A DNA stretch of 64,000 bases from Euphorbia lathyris (Eukaryota > Streptophyta > Magnoliopsida > Malpighiales > Euphorbiaceae): NCBI RefSeq assembly GCF_963576675.1, contig NC_088916.1, positions 52,825,001 to 52,889,000 on the forward strand, in the 5' to 3' direction. Below are positions 1 to 9,207 of the stretch, one piece after another. Both the position numbers and the translations under genes were made by a program. Position 1 is the first letter of the stretch. Every line of letters starts with the position of its first letter. The notes beneath the pieces are model-generated. The model was not told the origin of the DNA. It searched no databases and saw only the letters and a program-made list of their open reading frames with translations.

Positions 1-193
1 CGAAGGTTACAACTTCATGACTATATATAGCCTACGTCTCAGGCTATCAAGGTACACATTCACTTACCCTTTGTCAATTCAGTTTGCTCTCTTGTTCTTC
101 CTTACTGACTTTGGCATCGGAGCTTCCCCCCGTCGAACCCAACGACGTCCCCACAGGGACGGAAGCTGATCGAAATTTCTCCACAAGTCATCA
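1..193 (+). repeat. 3' part of the 5' LTR of the Tat element
   Basis: This matches 9524-9716 without indels and ends in TCATCA. A TATA box (TATATATA, 22-29) marks the probable promoter, so the transcript would start shortly after it. The U3 part lies outside the window. Confidence 0.9.
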
Positions 194-195
194 AT

Positions 196-213
196 TGGTG
201 CGGTGAAGGTGGA
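196..213 (+). other. putative primer-binding site of the Tat element
   Basis: TGGTGCGGTGAAGGTGG begins two bases after the LTR end CA, the usual place for a PBS starting with TGG. I do not recognise the matching tRNA, so the call rests on position and the TGG start only. Confidence 0.35.
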
Positions 214-257
214 ACTCTTAATCAAATAAAGGGCTTTCGTTCACATTAGGAAAAGAT

Positions 258-716
258 ATGACTGATGGAGGCCAGAATCCTTCCTCTGGGATTGAAACGC
301 CCCTGGCAACACCCTTGAGCCAACCTGAATCAAGCGCTGGATGCGTTGACACCAGCACTCCAGCAGCCCAAGTTGGAAGGAGTCTATCGCCAGATGCATT
401 CGTTGAAACATGCACAGGAGCCATAGGGAGAGAGTTTGGCCCTGAAATGGAGAGACGCCTACGGTCATTCATGATCATACCAAAGCTCCAGCGTACCAAC
501 CCTACGTCATCTCAATGGCAGCAGGCTACTGTAGGATCTGGCGCCCATGATTCTTCATTCTTCCAAATCCAACCCACGGATTCCATGGTGACTACTACGG
601 TAGTTGGTATTAACCCACCACTCAATCGGCAGTTATTTACTGAAGCCGGTGGAAGTCGAGGGATAAATCTGGGCGGATCAGGTAATCCAAGTCGCCCGCG
701 GTCGAGTCTCCCTTAA
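258..716 (+). CDS. Tat gag N-terminal segment or leader ORF
   Basis: A 152-codon ORF begins 64 bases after the 5' LTR. It is Ser/Pro/Gly-rich with no motif I recognise. It is in the same frame as the gag-protease ORF that starts at 765, separated only by a TAA (714-716) and a TGA shortly after. The simplest reading is therefore that it is the N-terminal part of Gag cut off by two stops. A short leader ORF of its own is the alternative. The sequence between the two ORFs is basic (Lys/Arg-rich), like the start of the next ORF, which favours one ancestral reading frame. Confidence 0.5.
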   Translation: MTDGGQNPSSGIETPLATPLSQPESSAGCVDTSTPAAQVGRSLSPDAFVETCTGAIGREFGPEMERRLRSFMIIPKLQRTNPTSSQWQQATVGSGAHDSSFFQIQPTDSMVTTTVVGINPPLNRQLFTEAGGSRGINLGGSGNPSRPRSSLP

Positions 717-764
717 AGCGGACCAAAAAGATGAAGGCACAAAAAGCATAGAAAAGAGAAACGT

Positions 765-2660
765 ATGCGGTCCGAATCGCCTTCGCCTCGGAGACCGAGA
801 TCCTCCCGCAAGGGTAGATCACCCCCATCTACTGGACGTAGACAGAGCAAAAGGCCAGCAGAGACACCACGTTCGAATGGGCCACCGCCACCGCCACACC
901 AAGGGGATGATGGGCACATTCCTTCAGGAGGCCATAGAGGGGGTAACGGTCAAGCTCCCCCGGGCGGACAGGGTGCAGGAGGTGGAGGTGGAGGAGGAGG
1001 CGGACATGGAAGCGGAGGCGGACGATCACCATCGGATCCGTCTTCTGGATCCAGCTCTTCATCTTCTCCAAGTAGATCTCCACGGAGAAGACGCCTAAGG
1101 GCGGATCTGGGGAATTTTGATGACAGAGTTCGAGCTGCAGTGCACCGCATGAATGAGGAAAATGCCAGGCATAATCCATTTGCCAATAGAGATTCGCCCT
1201 TCACGGTTTGGATCGAAGCGGAGGAAACGGATAGGCATTTTAAAATACCTAATCTCCCGATATACACGGGTACTGACAACCCAGAGGCCCACGCCAGAAA
1301 ATATCGAATATTGCTTCGCATTAACCGTGCAATGGAACCGGTGCTATGCAAGATGTTTATCACCACGTTAGGAGGTCCCGCTTATGACTGGTTCCAATCT
1401 CTACCTCCTGGATCGATAGACAGTTGGGATCAACTAAGCAGAGAGTTTTGTGCGAAATTCACCGGATGTATCCCTCTAGTGGTCAAGTCACGGAAGCTTT
1501 TTGAATTAAAGCAGAAGGCGAACGAATCCCTTCGAGAATATGTAAACACTTGTAACAAATTGTGTATACAAATTGTTGATGTGGATATCTCCATGGAAGT
1601 GGAATCTTTGGTAAAGAACACAACATGTAAGAGTTTGCAAGAGGATCTAATTCGAAAGAAGCCCAGCAGCATGGCAGAATTGATGGAACGCTGCAAGGAC
1701 TTTATGGAGGTGGATGACATTCACCGTGAATCATTATCTCCGCCTAGAAAGGACAAAGGCGAATCTCACCACCGAGATAAGGAAAAGGACAAGCACCAGG
1801 ATTCCTCCTCTAGAGGCTGGCGAAAGGGTTCTAAGAACAAATCGGCATTTGTCACTTCCTTCACACCTCTCAATGCCTCTAAAAGCAAAGTGCTCATGTG
1901 GATAGAGAACAGCCAGCACAAACGGAGTATTTCATACCCCGAACCAAAAGGGGGGGAGTACACCAACACTGGTAAAAATCCTAAAAATTATTGTAAATAT
2001 CACAGGAAAAATGGCCATGACACAGATGCATGCTGGGAGTTAGCCCGGGAAATAGAACGGCTCATCGAGAGAGGCAACTTGGATCGGTTCGTCCAAAATG
2101 ATGGTAAGAAGGGGGATGGTGATAGATCCAGAGATGATCCAAAAAAGAAAGGAAAAGGGACCCTCAATGTCATAGCAGGCGGACCTGGGTACCAGCCTGT
2201 ACCAAAAAAGGCAAGAACCACTGCTCTTGACAAGGCGTCACTTAATCGCCCTTTTGCAGATGTCGGTCTGGAGATCTCCCCTCATGCGGATGCCTTGGTC
2301 ATCACTATGATGGTGGAAGGCTGGGAGATGAAAAGAGTGATGATCGATACTGGAAGTTCGTGCAATGTCATCACAAGGGGAGCATTCGCCAAACTAATGG
2401 TAGACCCAATCCAGGTGGAAACCACCATAGTGGACATCCTGGGAGTGACAGGACACACCATTCGAACAAAAGGCCAGGTAACATTAGATTGTGAGTTAGC
2501 AGATGAAGAACAAGTCTGGAAAGGCGATCTGGAATTCTCCATCTTGGATGGCCAGTTAGCCTATAATATTATCCTTGGGCGACCCTTTATCTCCGAAGCA
2601 GCGACCCTTATCTCCATACGCCACTTAACTCTTTACATCCCCATGGCCAAGGAGGTGTAA
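765..2660 (+). CDS. gag-pro: Tat Gag-protease polyprotein
   Basis: 631 codons. Gag would form the cytoplasmic particle and package element RNA; the protease would process the polyprotein. The N-terminal ~130 residues are low complexity (Arg/Ser/Pro, then a long Gly run around residues 65-85). Residues about 165-290 are a retrotransposon Gag domain (PIYTGTDNPEAH, then YDWFQSLPPGSIDSWDQL). Residues about 405-425 hold the Tat-type knuckle-like motif CKYHRKNGHDTDAC followed by WELAREIERLIERG. Near residue 525 the aspartic protease site reads MIDTGSSCNVIT, and ILGRPFI lies further on. The ORF ends in TAA, whose last A is the first base of an ATG opening the RT ORF in another frame. The protease looks intact. 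Confidence 0.85.
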   Translation: MRSESPSPRRPRSSRKGRSPPSTGRRQSKRPAETPRSNGPPPPPHQGDDGHIPSGGHRGGNGQAPPGGQGAGGGGGGGGGHGSGGGRSPSDPSSGSSSSSSPSRSPRRRRLRADLGNFDDRVRAAVHRMNEENARHNPFANRDSPFTVWIEAEETDRHFKIPNLPIYTGTDNPEAHARKYRILLRINRAMEPVLCKMFITTLGGPAYDWFQSLPPGSIDSWDQLSREFCAKFTGCIPLVVKSRKLFELKQKANESLREYVNTCNKLCIQIVDVDISMEVESLVKNTTCKSLQEDLIRKKPSSMAELMERCKDFMEVDDIHRESLSPPRKDKGESHHRDKEKDKHQDSSSRGWRKGSKNKSAFVTSFTPLNASKSKVLMWIENSQHKRSISYPEPKGGEYTNTGKNPKNYCKYHRKNGHDTDACWELAREIERLIERGNLDRFVQNDGKKGDGDRSRDDPKKKGKGTLNVIAGGPGYQPVPKKARTTALDKASLNRPFADVGLEISPHADALVITMMVEGWEMKRVMIDTGSSCNVITRGAFAKLMVDPIQVETTIVDILGVTGHTIRTKGQVTLDCELADEEQVWKGDLEFSILDGQLAYNIILGRPFISEAATLISIRHLTLYIPMAKEV

Positions 2661-3427
2661 TGATCAGAGGAAGTCAAAAAGTGGCTCAGGAGACGTACTC
2701 AGCATCACTAATGATTCGCCCACAGTCTAAAGATGAGGACGAGGAAGAACTGGTCACAATGGCCTTGGGCGAAATGGAGATGTACCTCATGGCGGATGAA
2801 AAACAGGTACGAATGGCTAAAGGGCTCAAGGGAGAAATTAAAGAAACAATCACCAAGGTTCTCCATGAGGCAGAAGACGTCTTTGCATGGAAAGATGAGA
2901 TCCTCCCCGGGATTAGTCCAGACGTGATCACTCACAAACTCAACATCGACAAAGATGCAGTTCCGGTTGCCCAAAAATGGAGAAACCATGGCCTAGAAAG
3001 GCAGAAGGTGATAGAGGAGGAAATCACCAAGCTCCAGCGGGCGGATGCCATTGAAGAGGTACTTTATACACAATGGCTGGCGAATGTCGTTCTAGTGAAG
3101 AAAGCATGCGGATCATATCGCATGTGTATTGACTTTACGGATCTCAACAAAGCTTGTCCCAAAGACAACTACCCTTTGCCGTGTATTGACATCCTCGTAG
3201 ATGGAACCGCAGGACACGCCATGTACTCCTTCACAGACGTAAAGTCAAGTTATCACCAAATCCCAATGGAGCCTTCAGATAGAATGAAGACCTCATTCGT
3301 GACTCATCAAGCCACTTATTGCTTCAAAGTCATGCCCTTTGGGCTTAAGAATGCAGGTGCAACCTATCAACGGATGATGAACAAGATATTCGTGGAAAGC
3401 AAAGGGGATAACTACTCCGTCGGATGA
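2660..3427 (+). CDS. pol: Tat reverse transcriptase, N-terminal part
   Basis: 255 codons, starting in the TAATG overlap with gag-pro. The first ~75 residues are an acidic linker. RT blocks follow: LPGISPDVITHKLNID, VVLVKKACGSYRMCIDFTDL, ACPKDNYPLPCID and FKVMPFGLKNAGATYQRMM. The frame fails at 3425-3427, exactly where the catalytic YxDD box should be: the DNA around 3410-3430 looks as if it gained four bases there. RT continues in another frame from 3429. The enzyme is therefore split at its active site and this copy could not make functional RT by simple translation. Confidence 0.85.
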   Translation: MIRGSQKVAQETYSASLMIRPQSKDEDEEELVTMALGEMEMYLMADEKQVRMAKGLKGEIKETITKVLHEAEDVFAWKDEILPGISPDVITHKLNIDKDAVPVAQKWRNHGLERQKVIEEEITKLQRADAIEEVLYTQWLANVVLVKKACGSYRMCIDFTDLNKACPKDNYPLPCIDILVDGTAGHAMYSFTDVKSSYHQIPMEPSDRMKTSFVTHQATYCFKVMPFGLKNAGATYQRMMNKIFVESKGDNYSVG

Positions 3428-3428
3428 C

Positions 3429-4994
3429 ATGATCATCAAGAGCACCACTGTGGAAAAGCATGCAGATGATGTAAGGGAGGTATTGGGCGTACTCCGACGT
3501 CACAATATTAAACTGAACCCGGAGAAATGTACCTTTGGTGCAACATATGGAAAGTTCTTGGGATTCATGATTAGTGAGAAAGGAGTGAGCCCAAACCCTG
3601 ACAAGATTAAGGCCATTCTGGAGATGCAAGCGCCCCGGAACATCAGGGAAGTGCAACGCCTTAACGGGCGGATCGTAGCCTTGGGCAGGTTTATCTCCTG
3701 TTCAGCCCGCAGATGTCAACCCTTCTATGAGGTTATCAAGAAACAAAAGGCGTTCGAGTGGAATGAGGATTGTGAAAAGGCCTTCGAAGGAATTAAACGG
3801 TTTCTCACAGAACCGCCCTTGATGAGTCGGCCCTTGAAAGGTGAGAATCTTTATATGTATGTCTCGGTTACAGATAAAGCTGTCTGCACGGTCATGATAA
3901 AAGAAGAGGATGGCCAGCAGTATCCAATCTATTACGTGAGCAAAGTATTAAAGGATGCTGAAACCAGATATTCCAAACTTGATAAAATGGCTTTGGCCGT
4001 CGTCACCACAGCAATCCGCCTTAGGCCATACTTTCAGTCTCATACTGTCATAGTTCGGACGAATATACCCATGAAGAAGGTATTGCAAAAGCCGGAAACT
4101 TCAGGCAGATTGATGGAATGGGCAATCCGCCTTGGAGAGTTTGATGTACGATACGAGAGCAGATCAGCCTTGAAGAGTCAAGTCTTGGCAGACTTTGTGA
4201 ATGAATTCACTGAAGAAGGGATGAATCTCCCTAAATCTCAAGTCGAAGAATGGACGATGTACACAGATGGAGCCTCCTCGGCAGATGGAGCTGGTATAGG
4301 CATCGTAATCAAAGGTCCTCAATATATAAAACTACGATACGCAGCAAAATTAGATTTTATTGCAACCAACAATGCAGCGGAGTACGAGGCCTTAATATTA
4401 GGACTGCGTCTACTGAAAGAAATCACTCCTGAGCGGATCGTGATCTATAGTGACTCCAAGTTAATGGTCAACCAAGTGATCAAAAATTATGAGGTCAAGG
4501 ATGATGTTTTGGCCAAATACGTCGCTGAAGTCAAAAAATTGCTAAATCACCTTGAAGCCAAAGAAACTAAATGGGAGTTGATCCATGTACCTCGCGGATC
4601 AAACACTGAAGCGGATCACCTAGCTAAAATGGCTTCCAGCAAGGAGAACTGGGCGGATCCACAATGTCCGTTCGAAGTTAAAGCAGCTCCAGCCTTCTCC
4701 TCAGAGGAAGTATCCCTACTCACGACAGTAGAAGGTGATTGGAGGTCGGCCATCCGCCAGTATCTGTTAGATGGAGCACTACCTACGGACAAGGAGGAAG
4801 CTCGGCGGATAGTTAGGAAAGCGGCTTATTTCTCTATGATAAATGATTGCCTCTATAGAAAATCTTTTAGCCACCCTTGGTTAAAATGCATTTTGCCAGA
4901 AGAGGGACAACAGGTTCTTAAGGAGCTGCACGAGGGAATATGTGGAGCCCATAAGGCATCCGCCTCCATCCTAAAAAAGTCCTGGCTAGCATGA
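3429..4994 (+). CDS. pol: Tat RT C-terminus, RNase H, second (archaeal-type) RNase H, integrase N-terminus
   Basis: 521 codons. It starts in the RT palm just after the damaged catalytic box (MIIKSTTVEKHADDVREVL, LNPEKCTFG, FLGFMISEKGV). An RNase H connection domain follows, with VSKVLKDAETRYSKLDKMAL. At residues about 275-415 is a second complete RNase H: MYTDGASSADGAG, NNAAEYEALILGL, VIYSDSKLMVNQV and RGSNTEADHLAKMA, giving the D-E-D-D set. The gene ends in the integrase zinc-binding region (LHEGICGAHKASASILKK) at an in-frame TGA (4992-4994) where related integrases have a Gly or Trp codon before FYWPT. Confidence 0.85.
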   Translation: MIIKSTTVEKHADDVREVLGVLRRHNIKLNPEKCTFGATYGKFLGFMISEKGVSPNPDKIKAILEMQAPRNIREVQRLNGRIVALGRFISCSARRCQPFYEVIKKQKAFEWNEDCEKAFEGIKRFLTEPPLMSRPLKGENLYMYVSVTDKAVCTVMIKEEDGQQYPIYYVSKVLKDAETRYSKLDKMALAVVTTAIRLRPYFQSHTVIVRTNIPMKKVLQKPETSGRLMEWAIRLGEFDVRYESRSALKSQVLADFVNEFTEEGMNLPKSQVEEWTMYTDGASSADGAGIGIVIKGPQYIKLRYAAKLDFIATNNAAEYEALILGLRLLKEITPERIVIYSDSKLMVNQVIKNYEVKDDVLAKYVAEVKKLLNHLEAKETKWELIHVPRGSNTEADHLAKMASSKENWADPQCPFEVKAAPAFSSEEVSLLTTVEGDWRSAIRQYLLDGALPTDKEEARRIVRKAAYFSMINDCLYRKSFSHPWLKCILPEEGQQVLKELHEGICGAHKASASILKKSWLA

Positions 4995-5981
4995 TTTTAT
5001 TGGCCCACAGCAGAACTTGATGCACATAAACTGGTGGAATCTTGCCATAGTTGTCAGATTCATGCGAATGAATCTCATACTACCAAACATCTCCAGAGAC
5101 CTATCATTGAAGGTCGACCCTTTGGCCTCTGGGGAATTGACATCATTGGACCATTCCCTCCTACTCGTAGACAAAGAAAGTACGTGGTAGTGGCAGTAGA
5201 CCATTTCCCTAAATGGGTAGAGGCTGAAGCTGTCTCCTCCATCAATGCTGAACGGATGGTTGAGTTCGTCAAAGATAATATTGTAGGAAGATACGGAGTT
5301 CCACACACGATCATCACTGATAATGGAACATAGTTCAACTGTGGGGAGTTCAAAGCATTCTGTGAAAAATTGGGCATTCTAAATAGATTCGCCTCCGTGT
5401 ATTACCCACAATCCAACGGTATGACCGAAGTCACGAATCGGACAATCATAAAAGGAATAAAGAAAAGACTAGGGGAGCATGATAAGAAATGGGCGGATCA
5501 ATTAACAAGCGTCTTATGGGCGTATCGTACTACTCCTCGCACGGCCACTTGCGAAACCCCATTCGCCCTTTCTCATGGCATGGAGGTTGTAATCCCAGTC
5601 GAGATATTGGTTCCAAGTGATAGAGTTGCATTCTATTGTGAGGATGAAAACAGTCAGAGATTGAAAGAAAGTCTTGATCAAGCGGAGGATAGGAGAGACA
5701 AGGAATATGTACATATGGCGGCATACAAACAGCGAATCGCGGCTTATCATGAAAAAAACGCCAGACTTGTAGAATTGAATGTGGGAGATCTCGTGCTCCG
5801 CAAGGCCGACAAAATCCAATCAAAAGAAGGGAAGGGAAAGCTAGGGCTCACCTGGACTGGTCCATATCGCATAGTGGACAAGATTGGGTTCGCCACATTT
5901 AAAATCCAGGACATGGACGGAAATACATTGCCACGCACTTGGAATCTCCAAAATCTCCGCAAGTACCTCGCCAGAAAATAG
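4995..5981 (+). pseudogene. pol: Tat integrase, interrupted by stops
   Basis: Integrase continues in the same frame after the 4992 TGA: SCHSCQIHANE completes the HHCC zinc domain. The catalytic core follows with GLWGIDIIGPFP (first Asp), TIITDNGT (second Asp) and GMTEVTNRTI (Glu). A TAG at 5331-5333 interrupts the codon after NGT, where relatives have Gln; C-to-T change is the likely cause. From 5370 the frame is open to 5981 and includes a C-terminal segment (VGDLVLRKADKI, LTWTGPYRIV) ending in NLQNLRKYLARK. Two stops make it non-functional as it stands. Confidence 0.85.
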
Positions 5982-6642
5982 AATGTAAACAAGGTCTTGA
6001 GTACTCTTTTTCCTTTAATAAGCTTTTTTCCCATGTGGTTTTTTCTTGTTAAAGGTTTTAATGAGGCTCATATGTAAGACCTGCTTGCTGTAGTAAAGCG
6101 CATCTCCTATTAATAAAAAGTAATTGTTCTATTGTCCATATTCTTTTTAAGTATTTTCTTGCAGCAATATAAATATTCCAGTCTCAAAAAAGAGGGGGGG
6201 GGGCATCAACGCTTTCCACATTAAAAATTACTGCTATCTCATAAGCTACTTTTTCTCTTTCTCCTCAAAGATAGGAGAACAATCTCATGGGCGGATCCAT
6301 CTGTAGATGAACCCCATTCGAGATAGAGTTAAAATGTTCCTTGGACGCAAGGTCTTTACACTCTCTTGCACCCTTCCCAAAGAAGGGATCACAAGTCCTA
6401 AAGGCGGATCGCTTCACCTCAAAGATAGGTAGCAAGTTGATCCCTAAAGGTAGCTTTACTTCCTCTAAAGGAATAAAACAGCTTCAAACCTTCACAAAGG
6501 TTCGCACAATGGAGTATGGTTGGCCACCTACTCCAAAATAAATCCTAAAAGCTTATATATTTACTCACGCAAACATAAAGGTAAAATAAATAGCAACCAT
6601 AAGGATTAAAAAATTGTACTTAAAGTTTTACAAACAAAAACA
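5982..6642 (+). other. Tat post-integrase non-coding stretch with an internal polypurine tract
   Basis: There is no supported gene here. At 6186-6203 six A, GA and ten G form a strong polypurine tract far from the 3' LTR. Two GCGGATC words (near 6288 and 6402) belong to an element-wide set. A short ORF at 6341-6541 has no family resemblance and is not called. The antisense gene ends at 6643. Confidence 0.6.
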
Positions 6643-7281
6643 CTAAACATCAACAGGAGCATTCTCCTTAGCATTCTTCTCGCCTGAGGCACCTGCTTGA
6701 GAAGCTTCCTTCTCAACAGCTCCAGATGCGCCCACCAAGGAGACCTCCTTTTCTACGGAAGGTGTTCCCCCAGAAAGAAGAGTGCCATCGGTTATCGGCT
6801 CCTCACCCGCCTTTGGAGGTACTTCCTCAAGGTCCACTAGCTTGACATTAGCGGAAGGTTTGCTTTCTTCGGCGGATCCCTTCATCCATTTCCGAACATA
6901 GTCACGGAGGTAGTCCTTGATGTCTGGGATTTTGTTATATTTGAGAACATCCTCTGGGTCCGGAACGGCAAACTGCGGATCTGTAAAATCGATCTCGGGA
7001 TACGCCAGCTGGACATACGCCATGATCAGTTCGTCGTAAAAGAAAGCTTGTTCTCCTGCCATGTACTTTGCCTCTCCTAAAGCATTCTCATGCTCCTTGG
7101 CATCTGTCTCAATCTTCTTCTTTAGCTTTTTAATCTCGACATCCTTGAGGGCAATGGCGGACGTGGCGGATGCGATATTCGCATTGGCATCAGCTATTTC
7201 TTTCTCCAACCTTTCTATGGTAGCCTTGTCCGCCACGCCTTAGAGGAGCTCAGCTTCCATGGCGCGTATGTGAGTATACAT
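6643..7281 (-). CDS. Tat antisense gene, exon 4, with one premature stop
   Basis: After the acceptor at 7282 the frame reads MYTHIRAMEAELL and then meets a single TAA at 7242-7240, after which it stays open to 6643. The C-terminal product starts with a predicted coiled coil (TIERLEKEIADANANI, IALKDVEIKKLKKKI) followed by a region with DYLRDYVRKWMKG and an acidic, low-complexity tail. The stop looks like a point mutation in an otherwise continuous last exon. Without splicing, the 197-codon ORF beginning just after the stop would appear as a separate gene; the phase-0 junction makes the spliced model better. Confidence 0.6.
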
Positions 7282-7368
7282 CTGTCAAAGACAAACAGTT
7301 TTGTCAAAATGAAAGAACAAAGGTACAACTTTTTCTAAAAAGAGATCCTTTCTAGCGAGGGGACTTAC

Positions 7369-7551
7369 CGTAAGAAGCTCCGTCTTTCCCCTTTGAGCAT
7401 GGGTTGACCCTGAAATCTGGTTCTGATTCCTTTGTACCTCACCCAACTGACCTAGAGCCTCGTCCAGGTCATTGATAACAGACTCATTCTCCAAGGATCC
7501 CTGGACACCATATTTGGCGAACCAGTATCCGCCTAGGTCAGGCTTCGCCAT
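7369..7551 (-). CDS. Tat antisense gene, exon 3
   Basis: The exon starts with MAKPDLGGYWFAKYG directly after the acceptor CAG at 7552 and includes ENESVINDLDEALGQLGEV. The donor is ACG/GTAAGT at 7369/7368, a near-perfect plant donor, and the 87-base intron (7368-7282) ends in CTTTGACAG. The borders are again phase 0. Two consecutive in-phase introns of plausible size on the antisense strand argue that this is a spliced gene and not chance ORFs. Confidence 0.6.
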
Positions 7552-7623
7552 CTGCACAAAAATGTAAGGAACAAAACTTAGATTCCAAACATAGCGAACG
7601 AATAAAAGATAAAGACAACCTAC

Positions 7624-7852
7624 TTGTTCCATCTCTACCACGGGCATGGCGGATTTTATGGCATCCGCCATAAACTTTGGACCGCCAGAAGCTGCAGGCT
7701 TCCTCCTTTTCAGAGGCGGATCGACCGCTGTATCAGCTAGACGTTTCCCTGCACCTTTTTGGGGATTCGCCACCTGATCTTTCTTGCGAGCCTCATCCTC
7801 CAACAACTTCCTACGCTTCTCTGCAAGAGTGTGATTGGCCTTAGATAAACCC
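7624..7852 (-). CDS. Tat antisense gene, exon 2
   Basis: This is the open segment downstream of exon 1 on the minus strand. It encodes a basic, charged region (LAEKRRKLLEDEARKK, then PLKRRKP) that could be a nuclear localisation signal; that is inference. The donor at 7624/7623 (CAA/GTAGGT) is followed by a 72-base, T-rich intron (7623-7552) ending in TTTGTGCAG. Both borders are in phase 0, so the frame carries through to exon 3. The 5' border depends on the doubtful first intron. Confidence 0.55.
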
Positions 7853-7908
7853 CTGCCAAAGAGAACAATAAAGTGATGAAGGTTCAAAGAAAGAAAACAC
7901 AAAGTTAC

Positions 7909-8896
7909 CTTGATCAAACTGGGCAATCTTCGAGTAACTAAACTTGTCCCCTTCCCGGCGGATCAGGGGAATGTCACTCATCATGAAATATAAGGCATCA
8001 GCGTATGTCCAGGCCTCCGCCTTGACACTCTTCATGAGCTCCGCCACTACCTCATCACTATTCGTCAATATACGCATATCTCCCGCCATGTGTAAAGGTT
8101 TGGGATTCCAGTATGTAGGGAAGCCTAGAGATTCGCCCTCGTTTATCTTTATGTAGAAGAATTTTTCGTCCCAACAATGGACGTTGGAAATTTTGCCCCT
8201 AAACGGTGAATACACTCCAAATTTTGCAAAAGTAAGAAAAGACTTAGACTTTCGCTTCGACGGTTTATGAAAAGCTCTGAAGATACGGGGCGTGTACACT
8301 ACTCCTAAGTTCGAGGCCAGATAGCAGTCTAAAGCTATGTCTAACCATCCATTAGGATGTAATTGGCTGACAGTGATATCAAAGTAAGAAAGGATGTCCG
8401 CCATCATCTTTGGAAGAGGAAGCCGGAACCCTCTCTCCACATGACTACAGTACACCGACAAGAATCCGCTTGGCGGACAGGAGCGTCGTTGGTGAGCCAC
8501 CGCTAACTGAGTCTCATAATTATTTATCCATGGGAAGCGCCTTGCCAGATCCGCTAAATCCGCGGCACTCATATGAGATGGAGTGGACTCCGCTCGAGGT
8601 TTCTTTTTCCTAGGTACGGCAGAAGAAGAGGCCATTATCTCAGAAAAATTCCTAAGAACTACGGTCGGAGCAGTGCCGGTGATCGGAGTGGAAAGGTTTT
8701 GACTCCTACCTAGACGAGTTCGATCACGATTACACGCCGAGTGGTGTAACTCAGCTAAATCGGAACTGACCGTACCTTCGGAGGAAAAGGAACTTTCCGA
8801 TGACGAAGTAGTCCAACTAAATACAATCTCAGAGGAAGAAGTCAAATTAAAAAGTTCAGAGGTTGAATCGGAGGATGAAGAAGAGCTCCTAAACAT
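7909..8896 (-). CDS. Tat antisense gene, exon 1 (putative gypsy-type transposon protein)
   Basis: The open frame on the minus strand starts with ATG at 8896 and runs past this point to 7841. The first ~90 residues are Ser-rich. From about residue 105 (MSAADLADLARRFPWI) there is a globular domain with ERGFRLPLPKMMADIL, YFDITVSQLHPNGW and HCWDEKFFYIKI. This resembles the family annotated in plants as 'putative gypsy type transposon' (Pfam Transposase_28), known from antisense or downstream ORFs of Tat elements; its function is unknown. A good donor (AAG/GTAACT) lies at 7909/7908 and an acceptor (TTGGCAG) ends at 7853. That 56-base intron is short and joining it leaves the frame one base out, so either the splice differs or a one-base indel is present. 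Confidence 0.65.
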
Positions 8897-9207
8897 TCAG
8901 AAAAAATAGAATGAAAAAGATGAACTTAAATGAAAATAAAAGCTTCGAAGAACTCTGAAACTCCAAGAAAAGCTCTGGGCAACGAAAGCGCAACGAAAAA
9001 TGGAGAAGAAGAGCAAATGAGGAAGAAAGAGGAAGAGAAAAGAAAGAAGGAAGAAGGCGTCTTCTCTCTCCTCGGGCAGTGCGCCTGCTACACGTGTCAC
9101 TCCGTGATTGGCATCGAACAGAGTGCTCATTAATGCAAGTAATCATGACGGCGCGCAAAGAAGCTCAAAAGCCCTAAAGGACTTTAAGGGAACTTTGGGG
9201 GGCCTTC
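8897..9207 (+). other. Tat 3' non-coding region and polypurine tract
   Basis: On the minus strand this would be the promoter and 5' leader of the antisense gene. On the + strand it ends in the purine-rich GGGAACTTTGGGGGG (about 9188-9202), the plus-strand primer site just before the 3' LTR. Between 8990 and 9060 the + strand is a long purine stretch (GAAGAAGAGC and similar). Confidence 0.6.

Noticed and set aside
829..1366. Minus-strand open frames of 116-138 codons opposite Tat gag
   Set aside because: Shadows of the low-complexity Gly/Ser/Arg coding region on the + strand.
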